DNA of 34,982 bases, from the NCBI GenBank assembly GCA_028289365.1, contig JANQQM010000077.1, positions 1-34,982 of the forward strand, in the 5' to 3' direction. Under the pieces are notes generated by a model, which had not been told where the DNA came from, did not search any database, and was given only the letters and a program-made list of their open reading frames with translations. The translations under genes were made by a program, and so were the position numbers. This DNA is from Salaquimonas sp. (GTDB taxonomy: Bacteria > Pseudomonadota > Alphaproteobacteria > Rhizobiales > Rhizobiaceae). Shown one piece after another: positions 1 through 7,330 of the stretch; position 1 is the first letter of the stretch; every line of letters begins with the position of its first letter.

Positions 1-1
1 G

Positions 2-313
2 GCCGACTATGTAAACAAGGGCGCCCATTTTGGCCCGCACAACATCCATGAAAACCGGCCGGACTCCATGGTCTCCGACCAGATCATCTTCTCCACCTAT
101 CAGAATGCCGGCATCCGCGTCACCGACATCTCCAATGCCTATCAGCCCAAAGAGATCGCCGCCTTCGTCCCGCCGAAACCCAACAAGCTCATGGACCACC
201 GCCCCAACCGACCGCTCGTCATCCAGTCCTGCGATGTCTGGGTCTCGAAAGAAGGCCTGATCTACGCAAACGACTACAATGGCGGACTGTTCATCATGGA
301 ATATGAGGGGTAA
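2..313 (+). CDS. LVIVD-repeat-like protein, C-terminal end (partial)
   Basis: The reading frame is open from the left edge and ends in TAA, so only the last ~103 residues are seen. The sequence includes FGPHNIHENRP, a segment reading IRVTDISNAYQPKEIAAFVP, and the end NDYNGGLFIMEYEG. The pattern 'vtDISnpyqPkEia' and the closing 'GLyilEY' are typical of LVIVD-repeat beta-propeller proteins, which are often secreted and of unknown function. The start and any signal peptide lie outside the window. About 145 bases separate it from the convergent metallothionein gene, and it shows no obvious link to the zinc genes that follow. The family call rests on pattern recognition and is moderately sure. Confidence 0.6.
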   Translation, partial: ADYVNKGAHFGPHNIHENRPDSMVSDQIIFSTYQNAGIRVTDISNAYQPKEIAAFVPPKPNKLMDHRPNRPLVIQSCDVWVSKEGLIYANDYNGGLFIMEYEG

Positions 314-459
314 TCCAAATTTCATTGCCGATAAGACCTGTACCGCTTGACTTATTTGTCACTTTCAGGAGCGGTTTCGAAGTCTAATTCGACACAATGA
401 ATAACGGGCATCAAATGAACTAAGACATGGTATGCCCGCATTGGGCCATTAGCAGATAT

Positions 460-627
460 CTAGCCGTGGCAGGCGCAGCCCGAGTGATCACAGCCAGCAC
501 CCTTGGGGTGGCCCTCTGCGCATGCGTCACTGCAATAGTTGCGGCCGCTCTTGGTCACCGCGTCTTTAACGTTTACGATGCAGACGCAGTCGGCGCAGGC
601 ACATTTTTGCTGGGTCACAGTTACCAT
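460..627 (-). CDS. smtA: SmtA-type bacterial metallothionein
   Basis: This 55-residue protein starts at ATG 627 behind a very good ribosome binding site (AAGGAG, 7 bases upstream). It has nine cysteines at residues 9, 11, 14, 16, 32, 36, 46, 51 and 53 and histidines at 40, 48 and 54. The order CxCxxCxC, then YCSDACAEGH, then GCDHSGCACHG matches cyanobacterial SmtA and related bacterial metallothioneins, which bind four zinc ions with nine Cys and two His. Its role would be cytoplasmic storage or detoxification of Zn (or Cd). It lies 14 bases downstream of the ArsR/SmtB-type gene on the same strand, so the two are probably one operon controlled by the operator at 968-991. A weak 7-bp inverted repeat (405-411/432-438) lies downstream. 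The gene is easily missed because it is short and an antisense open frame covers it. Confidence 0.93.
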   Translation of the reverse strand: MVTVTQQKCACADCVCIVNVKDAVTKSGRNYCSDACAEGHPKGAGCDHSGCACHG

Positions 628-641
628 CTTTATTCTCCTTA

Positions 642-965
642 CTAAGACTCGTCCGACTCGCCATGTTCGTGGACGAAGAGGTGTTCAATCATGATCTGCA
701 GAACGTCGCGTACGCAGGCGTCGGCCAGGCTATAAAACACCTGCTTACCGCGTCTTTCCGCCCGCAAAACGCGCGCCGCGCGTAGTAGCCGCAGGTGGTG
801 GCTGACCAGCGAAGCAGAGATCCCAAGACTGTCGGCGATATCGCCGGTGGAAACCTCGTGCTCTCTGCAGGCCAATACGATTGACAGTCGGGTTGGATCC
901 GCCAGCAATCCGAACACCTCTGCCAATTGGACCGTTTGATCATCCTTTAGAGCAACATTTTGCAT
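642..965 (-). CDS. ArsR/SmtB-family metal-responsive repressor
   Basis: This is a winged-helix repressor of 107 residues from ATG 965. The frame is open further upstream, but SmtB-family length and the operator position favour 965. The helix-turn-helix is around residues 42-66 (GDIADSLGISASLVSHHLRL), followed by the wing (RAERRGKQVFYSL). In the last helix, where SmtB and CzrA bind zinc with D-x-H and H-x-x-E/H, this protein has D82, C84 and H95, then H99 and E100. The zinc site is therefore recognisable but not canonical. Cys33 could also take part. It probably represses itself and the metallothionein gene next to it and releases DNA when Zn (or a similar metal) is in excess. No clear Shine-Dalgarno sequence precedes ATG 965, because the operator occupies that space; the mRNA may be leaderless. 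Confidence 0.88.
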   Translation of the reverse strand: MQNVALKDDQTVQLAEVFGLLADPTRLSIVLACREHEVSTGDIADSLGISASLVSHHLRLLRAARVLRAERRGKQVFYSLADACVRDVLQIMIEHLFVHEHGESDES

Positions 966-967
966 AA

Positions 968-991
968 TTGAACAATTAAATAGTTGTTCAA
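968..991. promoter_or_regulatory. ArsR/SmtB operator upstream of the metallothionein operon
   Basis: A perfect inverted repeat TTGAACAA (968-975) and TTGTTCAA (984-991) with an 8-base AT-rich centre lies two bases upstream of the repressor's ATG. ArsR/SmtB-family operators typically contain TGAACA or TTCAA half-sites in this arrangement. On the minus strand the centre reads CTATTTAA, which could double as a -10 element. Binding here would block transcription of the repressor and metallothionein genes. Symmetry and position are seen directly; the assignment to this repressor is inferred. Confidence 0.75.
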
Positions 992-1125
992 ATGTTTGCA
1001 AGTCGTTTTTGATTGTTGATGAGTGAACCGCCAATTTTCCAGCTTGGCCGCGATGTGGCTCCACCTTTGCAATGCTAGGCTTCGGCGGCAGTTTCGTTTC
1101 ATTTCGAACAAACCTATGAAAACCA

Positions 1126-1183
1126 ATTTCACGTAACAATCCCGGTTGCAAAATTTCTAGTAACTGTGCAAGTTACGTGAAAT
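1126..1183. repeat. Spaced 12-bp perfect inverted repeat upstream of the class III ADH gene
   Basis: ATTTCACGTAAC (1126-1137) and its exact reverse complement GTTACGTGAAAT (1172-1183) are separated by 34 bases in the roughly 400-base divergent region between the repressor (965) and the dehydrogenase (1364). The spacing, about three helical turns between arms, would suit two protein-binding sites on one face of the DNA; a cruciform or a relic of a small mobile repeat is also possible. No regulator is identified from sequence. Confidence 0.5.
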
Positions 1184-1217
1184 GGACTGATTATCGAGGT
1201 GCACTTCATTTCAGATC

Positions 1218-1230
1218 ACCGGTTACCGGT
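1218..1230. promoter_or_regulatory. Tandem ACCGGT palindrome in the ADH promoter region
   Basis: Two ACCGGT hexamers, each self-complementary, flank a single T (1218-1223 and 1225-1230), giving a 13-base palindrome 134 bases upstream of the dehydrogenase start. It may be an operator for a dimeric regulator. It could also be chance, so confidence is low. Confidence 0.3.
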
Positions 1231-1363
1231 CACTGCCAATTCCGGCTTCCTTCGAGCAGAAATGACGACACCGTTAGATCGTGTCCTGAAAAATCATGAA
1301 CAGGCCGTTCGTTGCGGCCATTGTCAACGAAATGTCTGAGTTGCGACGACAGGGAGAACCAAC

Positions 1364-2527
1364 ATGAAAACACGCGCTGCCATTGCCTGGGAGCCGAACA
1401 GGCCGCTGGAAATCGAGGAGATCGACCTTGAAGGTCCCAAGGAGGGCGAAGTCCTCGTCCGCATTGTGACGACAAGCCTGTGCCATACAGACGTGTTCAC
1501 CTTGTCTGGAGAAGATCCGGAGGGCCTTTTTCCTTGCATTTTGGGCCATGAGGGTTGCGGGATTGTTGAAGAGGTCGGTAAGGGCGTAACATCAGTTGCT
1601 CCCGGGGATCATGTTATTCCACTATACGTCCCGGAAGACCCGGACTGTCCCTACATAAAGTCCGGTAAGACAAATCTTTGCCAAACCATCCGCCAAACGC
1701 AGGGTGCAGGCCTCATGCCTGACGGCACTTCCCGCTTCTCATACAAGGGCAAACAAATCCTTCACTACATGGGCACCAGCACCTTCAGCGAATACACTGT
1801 GCTGCCAGAGATATCGATTGCCAAAATTGCGAAAGAAGCACCTCTGTCCAAGGCATCTGTCATGGGTTGCGCTGTACCGACGGGAATCGGAGCTGTGCGC
1901 AATACGGCCAAGGTTGAGGAGGGCGCGACAGTCGCTGTTTTCGGCTTGGGCGCTGTAGGCATGGCCGTAATCCAGGGCGCGGTTCTCAAGGGTGCGTCAC
2001 GGATCATCGGGATCGACATCAACCCAAACAAATTCCCATTGGCCAAGTCGCTGGGTGCTACGGAATGCATCAATCCAAAGGATCATGCCGCACCTATCCA
2101 TGAGATCCTGATCGAGATGACGAATGGCGGGCTTGACTACACATTCGAAGCGGTGGGCAATGTAGAGCTGATGCGATCGGCGCTGGAGGCCTGTCATAAG
2201 GGCTGGGGCGAGTGCACCGTGATCGGTGTAGCTGGCGCGGGGCAAGAGATTTCTACGCGGCCATTCCAGCTGGTCACGGGCCGTGTATGGCGTGGCACGG
2301 CCTTTGGTGGTGTGCTGGGCCGTAGCGAACTGCCCGGGATGGTCGATGAATGGCTTCGCGGAGACTTCAGCGTAGACCCTTACATCACGCACCATATGAA
2401 GCACGGTCAAATAAACACGGCCTTCGACCTTCTTAAGGCAGGAGAATCGATCCGCTCAGTCATCCATTTCCAACCGAGCGAGACGATGACGGTAAATTCA
2501 CTGCCCGGACAAATCGTCCCCGAGTGA
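1364..2527 (+). CDS. frmA: Class III alcohol dehydrogenase (S-(hydroxymethyl)glutathione dehydrogenase) variant
   Basis: This 387-residue zinc-type medium-chain dehydrogenase starts at ATG 1364 behind AGGGAGAA. The family oxidises S-hydroxymethylglutathione (formaldehyde detoxification) with NAD and can also reduce S-nitrosoglutathione. Catalytic-zinc ligands are present: C40 (LCHTD), H62 (GHEG) and C169 (MGCAVPTG). The NAD-binding loop GLGAVG is at 194-199, and family signatures such as MPDGTSRFS and [12 protein letters not shown] are intact. The structural-zinc loop is odd: family members have four Cys in a pattern like PECxxCxxC(7)C, whereas here the positions read D92, C95, I98 and C106, so two of four ligands are gone. 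The C-terminus has about 15 extra residues. Neighbours are zinc-homeostasis genes, which suggests a paralogue needing less zinc, though no Zur box is seen directly upstream. It converges with hisI, about 110 bases away. Confidence 0.9.
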   Translation: MKTRAAIAWEPNRPLEIEEIDLEGPKEGEVLVRIVTTSLCHTDVFTLSGEDPEGLFPCILGHEGCGIVEEVGKGVTSVAPGDHVIPLYVPEDPDCPYIKSGKTNLCQTIRQTQGAGLMPDGTSRFSYKGKQILHYMGTSTFSEYTVLPEISIAKIAKEAPLSKASVMGCAVPTGIGAVRNTAKVEEGATVAVFGLGAVGMAVIQGAVLKGASRIIGIDINPNKFPLAKSLGATECINPKDHAAPIHEILIEMTNGGLDYTFEAVGNVELMRSALEACHKGWGECTVIGVAGAGQEISTRPFQLVTGRVWRGTAFGGVLGRSELPGMVDEWLRGDFSVDPYITHHMKHGQINTAFDLLKAGESIRSVIHFQPSETMTVNSLPGQIVPE

Positions 2528-2636
2528 AGCAGCGATCAGGTTACGCAGCCAAGTGGTCGGTCTGAAGTTCTTTTCTCAGGCCGGCGGATTTGATGCTTCC
2601 AGTGCGACAGAGCAAGCTTTGCTGCGAGCAAGAAAC

Positions 2637-3113
2637 TCACAACTGTGTAGGATTGGGGGCGTCGCCATAGACCTCAACTGGATCAAAGACCTTCACTGTC
2701 TCTGTGAAGCTCAATTCGATCGGCGCCTTATCGGAATCAAGGGGTACCGAACGATAGAAGCAGGAGCGGTAGCCAACATGGCAGCTGGCACTTCCTTCGA
2801 CAGCAACGCGCAGCCATATGGCATCCTGATCGTCGTCTATTCGCATTTCGACAACCTTCTGGATAAATCCGCTGGTCGCCCCCTTGTGCCAGAGACATTT
2901 GCGGCTTCGGCTCCAATAGTGGGCGTCACCCGTTCTGATGGTTTCCAGTAGTGCGTCTTCATTCATCACACCCATCATCAGTACTTCGCCGGTCTCGGCA
3001 TCGGTAGTTACAACCGGAATAAAGCCGTTTGTGTCGAATTTCGGCGCCAGCAGTTTGCCCTCTTCCACCTGCTCTACGGAGGTCCGGCCTGCAAAGGGGT
3101 GCCAATCAGCCAT
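2637..3113 (-). CDS. hisI: Phosphoribosyl-AMP cyclohydrolase (HisI), variant metal site
   Basis: This 158-residue enzyme hydrolyses phosphoribosyl-AMP in histidine synthesis. Motifs are [17 protein letters not shown] (residues 66-82), RIDDDQDA (91-98) and [13 protein letters not shown] (109-121). In characterised HisI the metal site uses three Cys: one in the D-C-D-x-D motif and two in the CH(T/V)G..SC motif. Here C111 and C118 are kept, but the D-C-D position reads D93-D94-D95, so the first Cys is Asp. Its ATG overlaps the folE stop by one base (TAATG), so the two genes are translationally coupled. Placement next to folE and COG0523 genes rather than other his genes matches known zinc-responsive paralogue clusters. 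Whether it is the only hisI in the genome cannot be told from this window. Confidence 0.92.
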   Translation of the reverse strand: MADWHPFAGRTSVEQVEEGKLLAPKFDTNGFIPVVTTDAETGEVLMMGVMNEDALLETIRTGDAHYWSRSRKCLWHKGATSGFIQKVVEMRIDDDQDAIWLRVAVEGSASCHVGYRSCFYRSVPLDSDKAPIELSFTETVKVFDPVEVYGDAPNPTQL

Positions 3114-3751
3114 TACTCGATTCCACCGTTAGAAATGGGGATTGAAGACAAAAAATCTCGGCGTAGTTCAGGATCCGTTTGAAACTCACCAAGAAGCCGC
3201 CGGGTCAACATGGAAACGCCTGGTTTCTTGATGCCCCGCGTCGTCATGCACATATGGGCTGCTTCAATAACAACAGCGACACCACGTGGCTGAAGCACCT
3301 CCTGAATGGTATCGGCGATCTGTGACGTTAGGGTCTCCTGGATCTGTAGGCGCTTTGCGTAAACTTCCACAACGCGCGCCAATTTACTGATGCCAACGAC
3401 ACGATTTGCCGGAAGATAGGCCACATGCGCCTTGCCGATAATCGGCACAACGTGATGTTCACAATGAGATTCCAATCGCATGTTTCGTAACACGATCAGA
3501 TCATTATATTCGTTCGTTTCCTCAAAAGTGCGGGCCAGCAGTTCGGTCGGGTCGATCTGATACCCTTCAAAAAATTCTTCATATGCGCGTGCTACACGAG
3601 CCGGCGTATCCACTAGCCCTTCTCGATCCGGGTCGTCGCCACTCCATTCAAGAAGGACACGCACGGCTGCCTCGGCATCTTCGCGTGAAGGGCGCAGCCC
3701 ATGTTCCTTGCGATACTCTGCCATTGCCACAACACTCGCAGCGTAAGTCAT
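3113..3751 (-). CDS. folE: GTP cyclohydrolase I (type IA)
   Basis: This enzyme converts GTP to 7,8-dihydroneopterin triphosphate, the first step of folate and tetrahydropterin synthesis. From ATG 3751 it is 212 residues. TTG 3760 or ATG 3724 are alternatives; none has an ideal Shine-Dalgarno, although GAGG lies 11 bases upstream of 3751. Zinc ligands of type IA enzymes are intact: C97 and H100 in SHCEHHVVP, and C168 in HMCMTTRG. It is thus a normal zinc-type FolE and not the zinc-independent FolE2 usually found in Zur regulons. It heads a two-gene operon with hisI and is transcribed divergently from the carbonic anhydrase-COG0523 operon across the Zur-like palindrome. A paralogue with a different metal preference is possible but cannot be read from sequence. 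Confidence 0.94.
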   Translation of the reverse strand: MTYAASVVAMAEYRKEHGLRPSREDAEAAVRVLLEWSGDDPDREGLVDTPARVARAYEEFFEGYQIDPTELLARTFEETNEYNDLIVLRNMRLESHCEHHVVPIIGKAHVAYLPANRVVGISKLARVVEVYAKRLQIQETLTSQIADTIQEVLQPRGVAVVIEAAHMCMTTRGIKKPGVSMLTRRLLGEFQTDPELRRDFLSSIPISNGGIE

Positions 3752-3935
3752 TATCTTCAAAACCTCTGTCGTTGATTTTTATGGCTGAAGTTCAAAGTGA
3801 TTGCCCGTAATCCGAACTACAAGCCGGCGTAAGACACTTGAAGTCGGGTCAGGTAATTGACGCAATCATCCGTTCCAGTTTTTGAATTTCAATCTTTCCT
3901 TCAGGATGACCAAAATCTGCTTCCTTAATCTGGAC

Positions 3936-3952
3936 ATGTTACTATATAACAT
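3936..3952. promoter_or_regulatory. Candidate Zur box in the divergent folE / iota-CA promoter
   Basis: ATGTTACTATATAACAT has perfect 6-base arms (ATGTTA/TAACAT) and a 5-base AT-rich centre, the layout of the proteobacterial Zur operator (consensus close to ATGTTATAnTATAACAT). It lies 184 bases upstream of folE and 132 bases upstream of the carbonic anhydrase gene, so one Zur dimer could control both directions. TATATA in its right half could serve as a -10 hexamer. It is the only site of this quality I noticed in the zinc region. The remaining bases of the 333-base gap (3752-4084) show nothing else I can name. Confidence 0.7.
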
Positions 3953-4084
3953 CACATACAAAATGGGAATGGAACTTACAACCGTTCCCGTGCAGTTGCG
4001 ATGAAGACTCGGATATCAGCTGGCCGACTGTCGTCTAGCGGCCAAGACGATGGATGAAATCACCGCCTGACTTTGGAGCAAAAT

Positions 4085-4495
4085 TTGACCGAGCATGCTC
4101 AAATCCTTGAAATGGGCAATATCGAAGGCGCTCAAGCTACGTTGGTTCGATGGAGGGCGGCGGTTGCTACGGGGCGCGTCGACAATGTCATGGCCCTATA
4201 TGCATCGGATGCGATTCTGGTTCCGACATTGTCCAACGAGATCATCGTTACGCAGGATGGCCGTCGAAACTATTTCGAGTTCTTTTTGTCTGACGGCGGT
4301 CCAACATGCACCGTCGACCGTGAAGAACTCCGGATCAATCACAAAAACGGTACTGTAGCCATTGGTGGCATCTATACCTTTTGTTTCCGCAGATCCGCTG
4401 GTGAGGAATCCATACCGGCCCGATTCCTATTCAACTTCGAAGAGATCGATGCTCGCTGGCTGATAACTGGACATCATTCTTCACGCTGCGTTTGA
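4085..4495 (+). CDS. Iota-class carbonic anhydrase homologue (COG4337-like, NTF2 fold)
   Basis: This is a predicted cytoplasmic protein of 136 residues. I chose TTG 4085 because GGAG (4075-4078) sits 6 bases upstream; TTG 4073 is an alternative, and no ATG occurs before residue 10. It has the SnoaL/CaMKII-association-type fold with signatures I recognise from the iota carbonic anhydrases: VPTLSN (46-51), NYFEFFL (62-68), GGIYTF (94-99), ARFLFNF (112-118) and the terminal HHSS (130-133). Iota enzymes hydrate CO2 and have been reported to work with Mn or without any metal, unlike the zinc alpha and beta classes. It is the first gene downstream of the Zur-like box and is followed by two COG0523 GTPases, which fits a zinc-sparing replacement. 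Activity is inferred; a generic DUF4440/SgcJ-type protein is the main alternative. Confidence 0.72.
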   Translation: MTEHAQILEMGNIEGAQATLVRWRAAVATGRVDNVMALYASDAILVPTLSNEIIVTQDGRRNYFEFFLSDGGPTCTVDREELRINHKNGTVAIGGIYTFCFRRSAGEESIPARFLFNFEEIDARWLITGHHSSRCV

Positions 4496-4536
4496 AGCTG
4501 TAGGTGATGCACACAATTCCAATGCAATGAACGAGA

Positions 4537-5733
4537 ATGAGTGACAAGACGCATATGACTTTACCTGACCGTATCCCAGTCTTTTTGCTGAGCGGCTTTC
4601 TTGGCTCAGGCAAGTCTACGCTTCTAAATGCGTTTTTGAACGATCCTGAAGTTCAGGATACGGCAGTTATCATTAACGAGTTCGGGGATGTTCCCGTTGA
4701 TCACTTGCTCGTCCGCAAGGGTGAGACAACGATTAGCCAGGTTTCGACAGGCTGCCTATGCTGTTCTGATACCACAGACATCCAAAAGACGCTTTCTGAC
4801 ATCCACATCGCTGCCTTGGACGGAGAAATAGGCGGGTTTTCGCGGGTCATCGTCGAGATGAGCGGACTTGGTGATCCGGCACCGCTGGTCAGTTCTCTTT
4901 GCACTATCGAAAATGTCGCATACCAACTACCAGGCCGCGCTTATCAGACTCAGTTTTATTTGGCCGGCGTCATCACCCTATTCGATACTATTGCTGGGGC
5001 AAGTTCAATTGAAACCCATTTCGAGGCACTCAAGCAGATAGCCTTTGCGGATCGGATTGTGCTGACAAAAACCGACCTGTCGAATGAAGATGATGCTTCG
5101 CTAGAGCTAGATGTATTGCTGCGTGAATTGCGCGAGCTCAACGCAGGTGCTGAGATCTTTGATCGTCAGACGGTCGAACTCTCAAAGCTGTTTGTTCCGA
5201 AGCCTTACGCAGTCGTCGATCGTGGCGAAGATGTTGCCGGTTGGTTGGCCCTGGAAGCTGCATTGGCGCATGAATCCGGCCACGACGCTCGATCAAAGGA
5301 CGAATATATCAGTCTCAGACATGGGGCCGGCATCAGGACGTTCAGCATAGCCAGGGAACAACCCCTGTCCGAAACCAACTTTCATAAATTTCTCAGCATT
5401 CTCCAGGAATCAGCGGGACAGCGGCTACTCCGGGTCAAGGGGATCATTGCGACGGAAAACTTGCCCGACGAACCGGTGATTATCCACGCGGTTCAACACA
5501 GGGTTTCCAATCCTGTTCGGCTAGCCGCCTGGCCAGATGAAGACCATCGGTCTCGGCTTGTTTTCATTACATACGGTAGTGATCCCGAGCAAGTGCGGAA
5601 GTTGTTTACCACGGTAATTGACGCTGTTCCCGGATCGCTCACGAAGTCACTCAAAGATATTGGCGACGCATTGATGGCGCCGATTGCACGAACATTATCC
5701 ACTCTCGATTTCATGTCACGGAGGTCGCAATGA
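4537..5733 (+). CDS. COG0523 (CobW/Zng1-type) GTPase, long form
   Basis: This is a G3E-family P-loop GTPase of 398 residues. The Walker A motif is GFLGSGKST (20-28), the metal-binding CxCC motif is GCLCC (72-76), and TKTD (177-180) stands in for NKxD. The CobW C-terminal domain occupies roughly residues 285-365 ([15 protein letters not shown]). COG0523 proteins act as metallochaperones or insertases; the zinc-responsive subgroup delivers zinc to target enzymes when zinc is scarce. No long His-rich stretch is seen, unlike its downstream paralogue. Its stop overlaps the next start by 4 bases (ATGA). ATG 4537 is chosen, with ATG 4555 also possible. It probably belongs to the operon starting with the carbonic anhydrase homologue. 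Confidence 0.9.
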   Translation: MSDKTHMTLPDRIPVFLLSGFLGSGKSTLLNAFLNDPEVQDTAVIINEFGDVPVDHLLVRKGETTISQVSTGCLCCSDTTDIQKTLSDIHIAALDGEIGGFSRVIVEMSGLGDPAPLVSSLCTIENVAYQLPGRAYQTQFYLAGVITLFDTIAGASSIETHFEALKQIAFADRIVLTKTDLSNEDDASLELDVLLRELRELNAGAEIFDRQTVELSKLFVPKPYAVVDRGEDVAGWLALEAALAHESGHDARSKDEYISLRHGAGIRTFSIAREQPLSETNFHKFLSILQESAGQRLLRVKGIIATENLPDEPVIIHAVQHRVSNPVRLAAWPDEDHRSRLVFITYGSDPEQVRKLFTTVIDAVPGSLTKSLKDIGDALMAPIARTLSTLDFMSRRSQ

Positions 5734-6719
5734 ACGAATTAGAGAAGACACCAGTTACCGTGCTCACCGGATATCTCGGCGCCGGTAAAACCACATTGCT
5801 CAATCGCATACTTTCGGAAAATCACGAAAAGCGATACGCGGTTATTGTCAATGAGTTCGGTGAGATCGGAATCGACAATGATCTGGTTGTGGACGTGGAT
5901 GAAGAAATCTTCGAAATGAACAACGGATGTATCTGTTGCACAGTACGCGGAGACCTTATCCGTATCATCGAACGGCTGATGAAACGACGAGACCGTTTTG
6001 ATGCAATCTTGATCGAAACAACGGGCCTCGCCAATCCCGCGCCCGTTGCCCAGACTTTCTTCATGGATGAGGATGTTCAATCCAAGACCAAACTTGATGC
6101 AATCGTAACTGTCGTGGATGCCAAGCATCTACTCGAAGAAATAGACAATGCACATGAAGCCCAGGAACAACTGGCCTTTGCCGACATCGTCCTTTTGAAT
6201 AAGACCGACCTGGTTAGCGAACAAGAGAAGGCCGAGGTTGAAAAGCGGATCCGCCGGATCAATCCAACGGCGCTGATCCACTGTTCCGAACGCTGCCAGA
6301 TATCCCTTGATGAAGTTCTTGGACGCAATGCGTTCGATCTGGATCGCGTACTCGAAATCGAGCCGGAATTTCTGAAGCACTTTCACCACCATCATCACGA
6401 CGATCATGTCACGAGTTTCTCACTGACGAGCGACAAGCCGCTAAATCCCGAGCAGTTCTTTCAGTGGATACAGACTATCGCCCAGGAGTTTGGTCCCGAC
6501 ATGCTTCGGATGAAGGGTATTATTGCTTTTGAAAATGACGATGACCGCTTTGTGATACAGGGCATTCACATGTTGTTGGAGGGCGATCATCAACGCCCCT
6601 GGAGACCGGACGAACAGCGTACGACACGGCTTGTTTTCATTGGAAGAGACCTTCCTCGCGACAAGATCGAAGAAGGTTTCCAGGAGTGCCTGGTTCATAA
6701 ACAAGTGGCCGCAGAATGA
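5730..6719 (+). CDS. COG0523 (CobW/Zng1-type) GTPase with His-rich segment
   Basis: This is a 329-residue G3E GTPase behind GGAGG, starting inside the previous gene's stop. Walker A is GYLGAGKTT (14-22), the metal motif is GCICC (66-70), the switch region [10 protein letters not shown] is at 96-105, and NKTD is at 157-160. A His-rich stretch [10 protein letters not shown] (217-226) precedes the CobW C-terminal domain. This combination is typical of zinc-related COG0523 proteins such as YjiA, ZagA and ZNG1. Two tandem paralogues suggest different client proteins or metal loads. Its stop overlaps the next gene by 4 bases, so the two GTPases and the small downstream protein are likely made together. 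Confidence 0.92.
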   Translation: MNELEKTPVTVLTGYLGAGKTTLLNRILSENHEKRYAVIVNEFGEIGIDNDLVVDVDEEIFEMNNGCICCTVRGDLIRIIERLMKRRDRFDAILIETTGLANPAPVAQTFFMDEDVQSKTKLDAIVTVVDAKHLLEEIDNAHEAQEQLAFADIVLLNKTDLVSEQEKAEVEKRIRRINPTALIHCSERCQISLDEVLGRNAFDLDRVLEIEPEFLKHFHHHHHDDHVTSFSLTSDKPLNPEQFFQWIQTIAQEFGPDMLRMKGIIAFENDDDRFVIQGIHMLLEGDHQRPWRPDEQRTTRLVFIGRDLPRDKIEEGFQECLVHKQVAAE

Positions 6720-6991
6720 GTAAGTTCAACAACCCGCTCGCGCCAAAACTCGGCCGGCTAAACACCAAATCGTCTGAAATAAAACGTTGGGTTCGCGAGC
6801 TGATGAACGTATCGGAAGACATTCCGATCACCGTCGCCGAACTGGCTTGCCGGGATGAAGGATGCCCGGATACTGAAACGGTGATCGGCCTGCTGGAACC
6901 GGGAAAACCAATCGTAACAATACGGATTCATACCACAGTGGCGGAAGTCACTAGGCCAGACGTAGCCAAAGCTGCAGGTATAGCAGTTTGA
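6716..6991 (+). CDS. Small protein with a C-x4-C motif, coupled to COG0523 GTPases
   Basis: This 91-residue protein starts in the ATGA overlap with the upstream GTPase gene. It is soluble with no membrane segment. The core is [20 protein letters not shown] (42-61) followed by a beta-rich [12 protein letters not shown]45 and C50, with nearby acidic residues and H72, could bind a metal. I recall similar 'C-x-x-x-G-C-P-x-x-E-T' small proteins next to CobW-like genes but cannot name the family with certainty. Tight coupling to two zinc-type GTPases makes a role as partner, client or metal donor plausible. It is the last gene of the operon and no clear terminator follows. Confidence 0.75.
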   Translation: MSKFNNPLAPKLGRLNTKSSEIKRWVRELMNVSEDIPITVAELACRDEGCPDTETVIGLLEPGKPIVTIRIHTTVAEVTRPDVAKAAGIAV

Positions 6992-7330
6992 GTATTGGAA
7001 GCAGGTTCCATAAGAGCAGAAAAAAGCACATTTGAGAGGATGTCATCTGTAAACTGGTTTGGTCCTACAATCTCATACCTAGGCCAACCAAATTCCAAGC
7101 ACCTTTTCGGAAGGACGTATCATTGCGGATGACTGCTATCGCCCAGAAGCTGCCGTCAAATCGGATTCTTGTGAATGTCTGAAAGAGACCAGAAAGCAGA
7201 CATCATTCGCACCAGCGAATAATGACCGTAAATGGTCCACAACGGACATTCTGATCACCGAGCAGATCTTCATTTCTTGCATTCAAGAGCACGCTTCTGA
7301 GGCAATGCGTTTATCAAAGCACTTAGACTT
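6992..7330. other. Non-coding gap between convergent operons
   Basis: No plausible gene is seen on either strand. The segment around 7180-7250 contains GCAGACAT and CGGACATTC pieces that resemble the dispersed TGTCC/GGACA repeat found in other gaps of this window. No hairpin with a T-run was recognised for either flanking operon. Confidence 0.4.

Noticed and set aside
427-645. Plus-strand open frame of 72 codons
   Set aside because: It lies antisense to the metallothionein gene, has no ribosome binding site and resembles no family; the minus-strand reading has nine correctly spaced cysteines.
2553-2951. Plus-strand open frame of 132 codons
   Set aside because: It is the antisense shadow of hisI, whose motifs and coupling with folE are clear.
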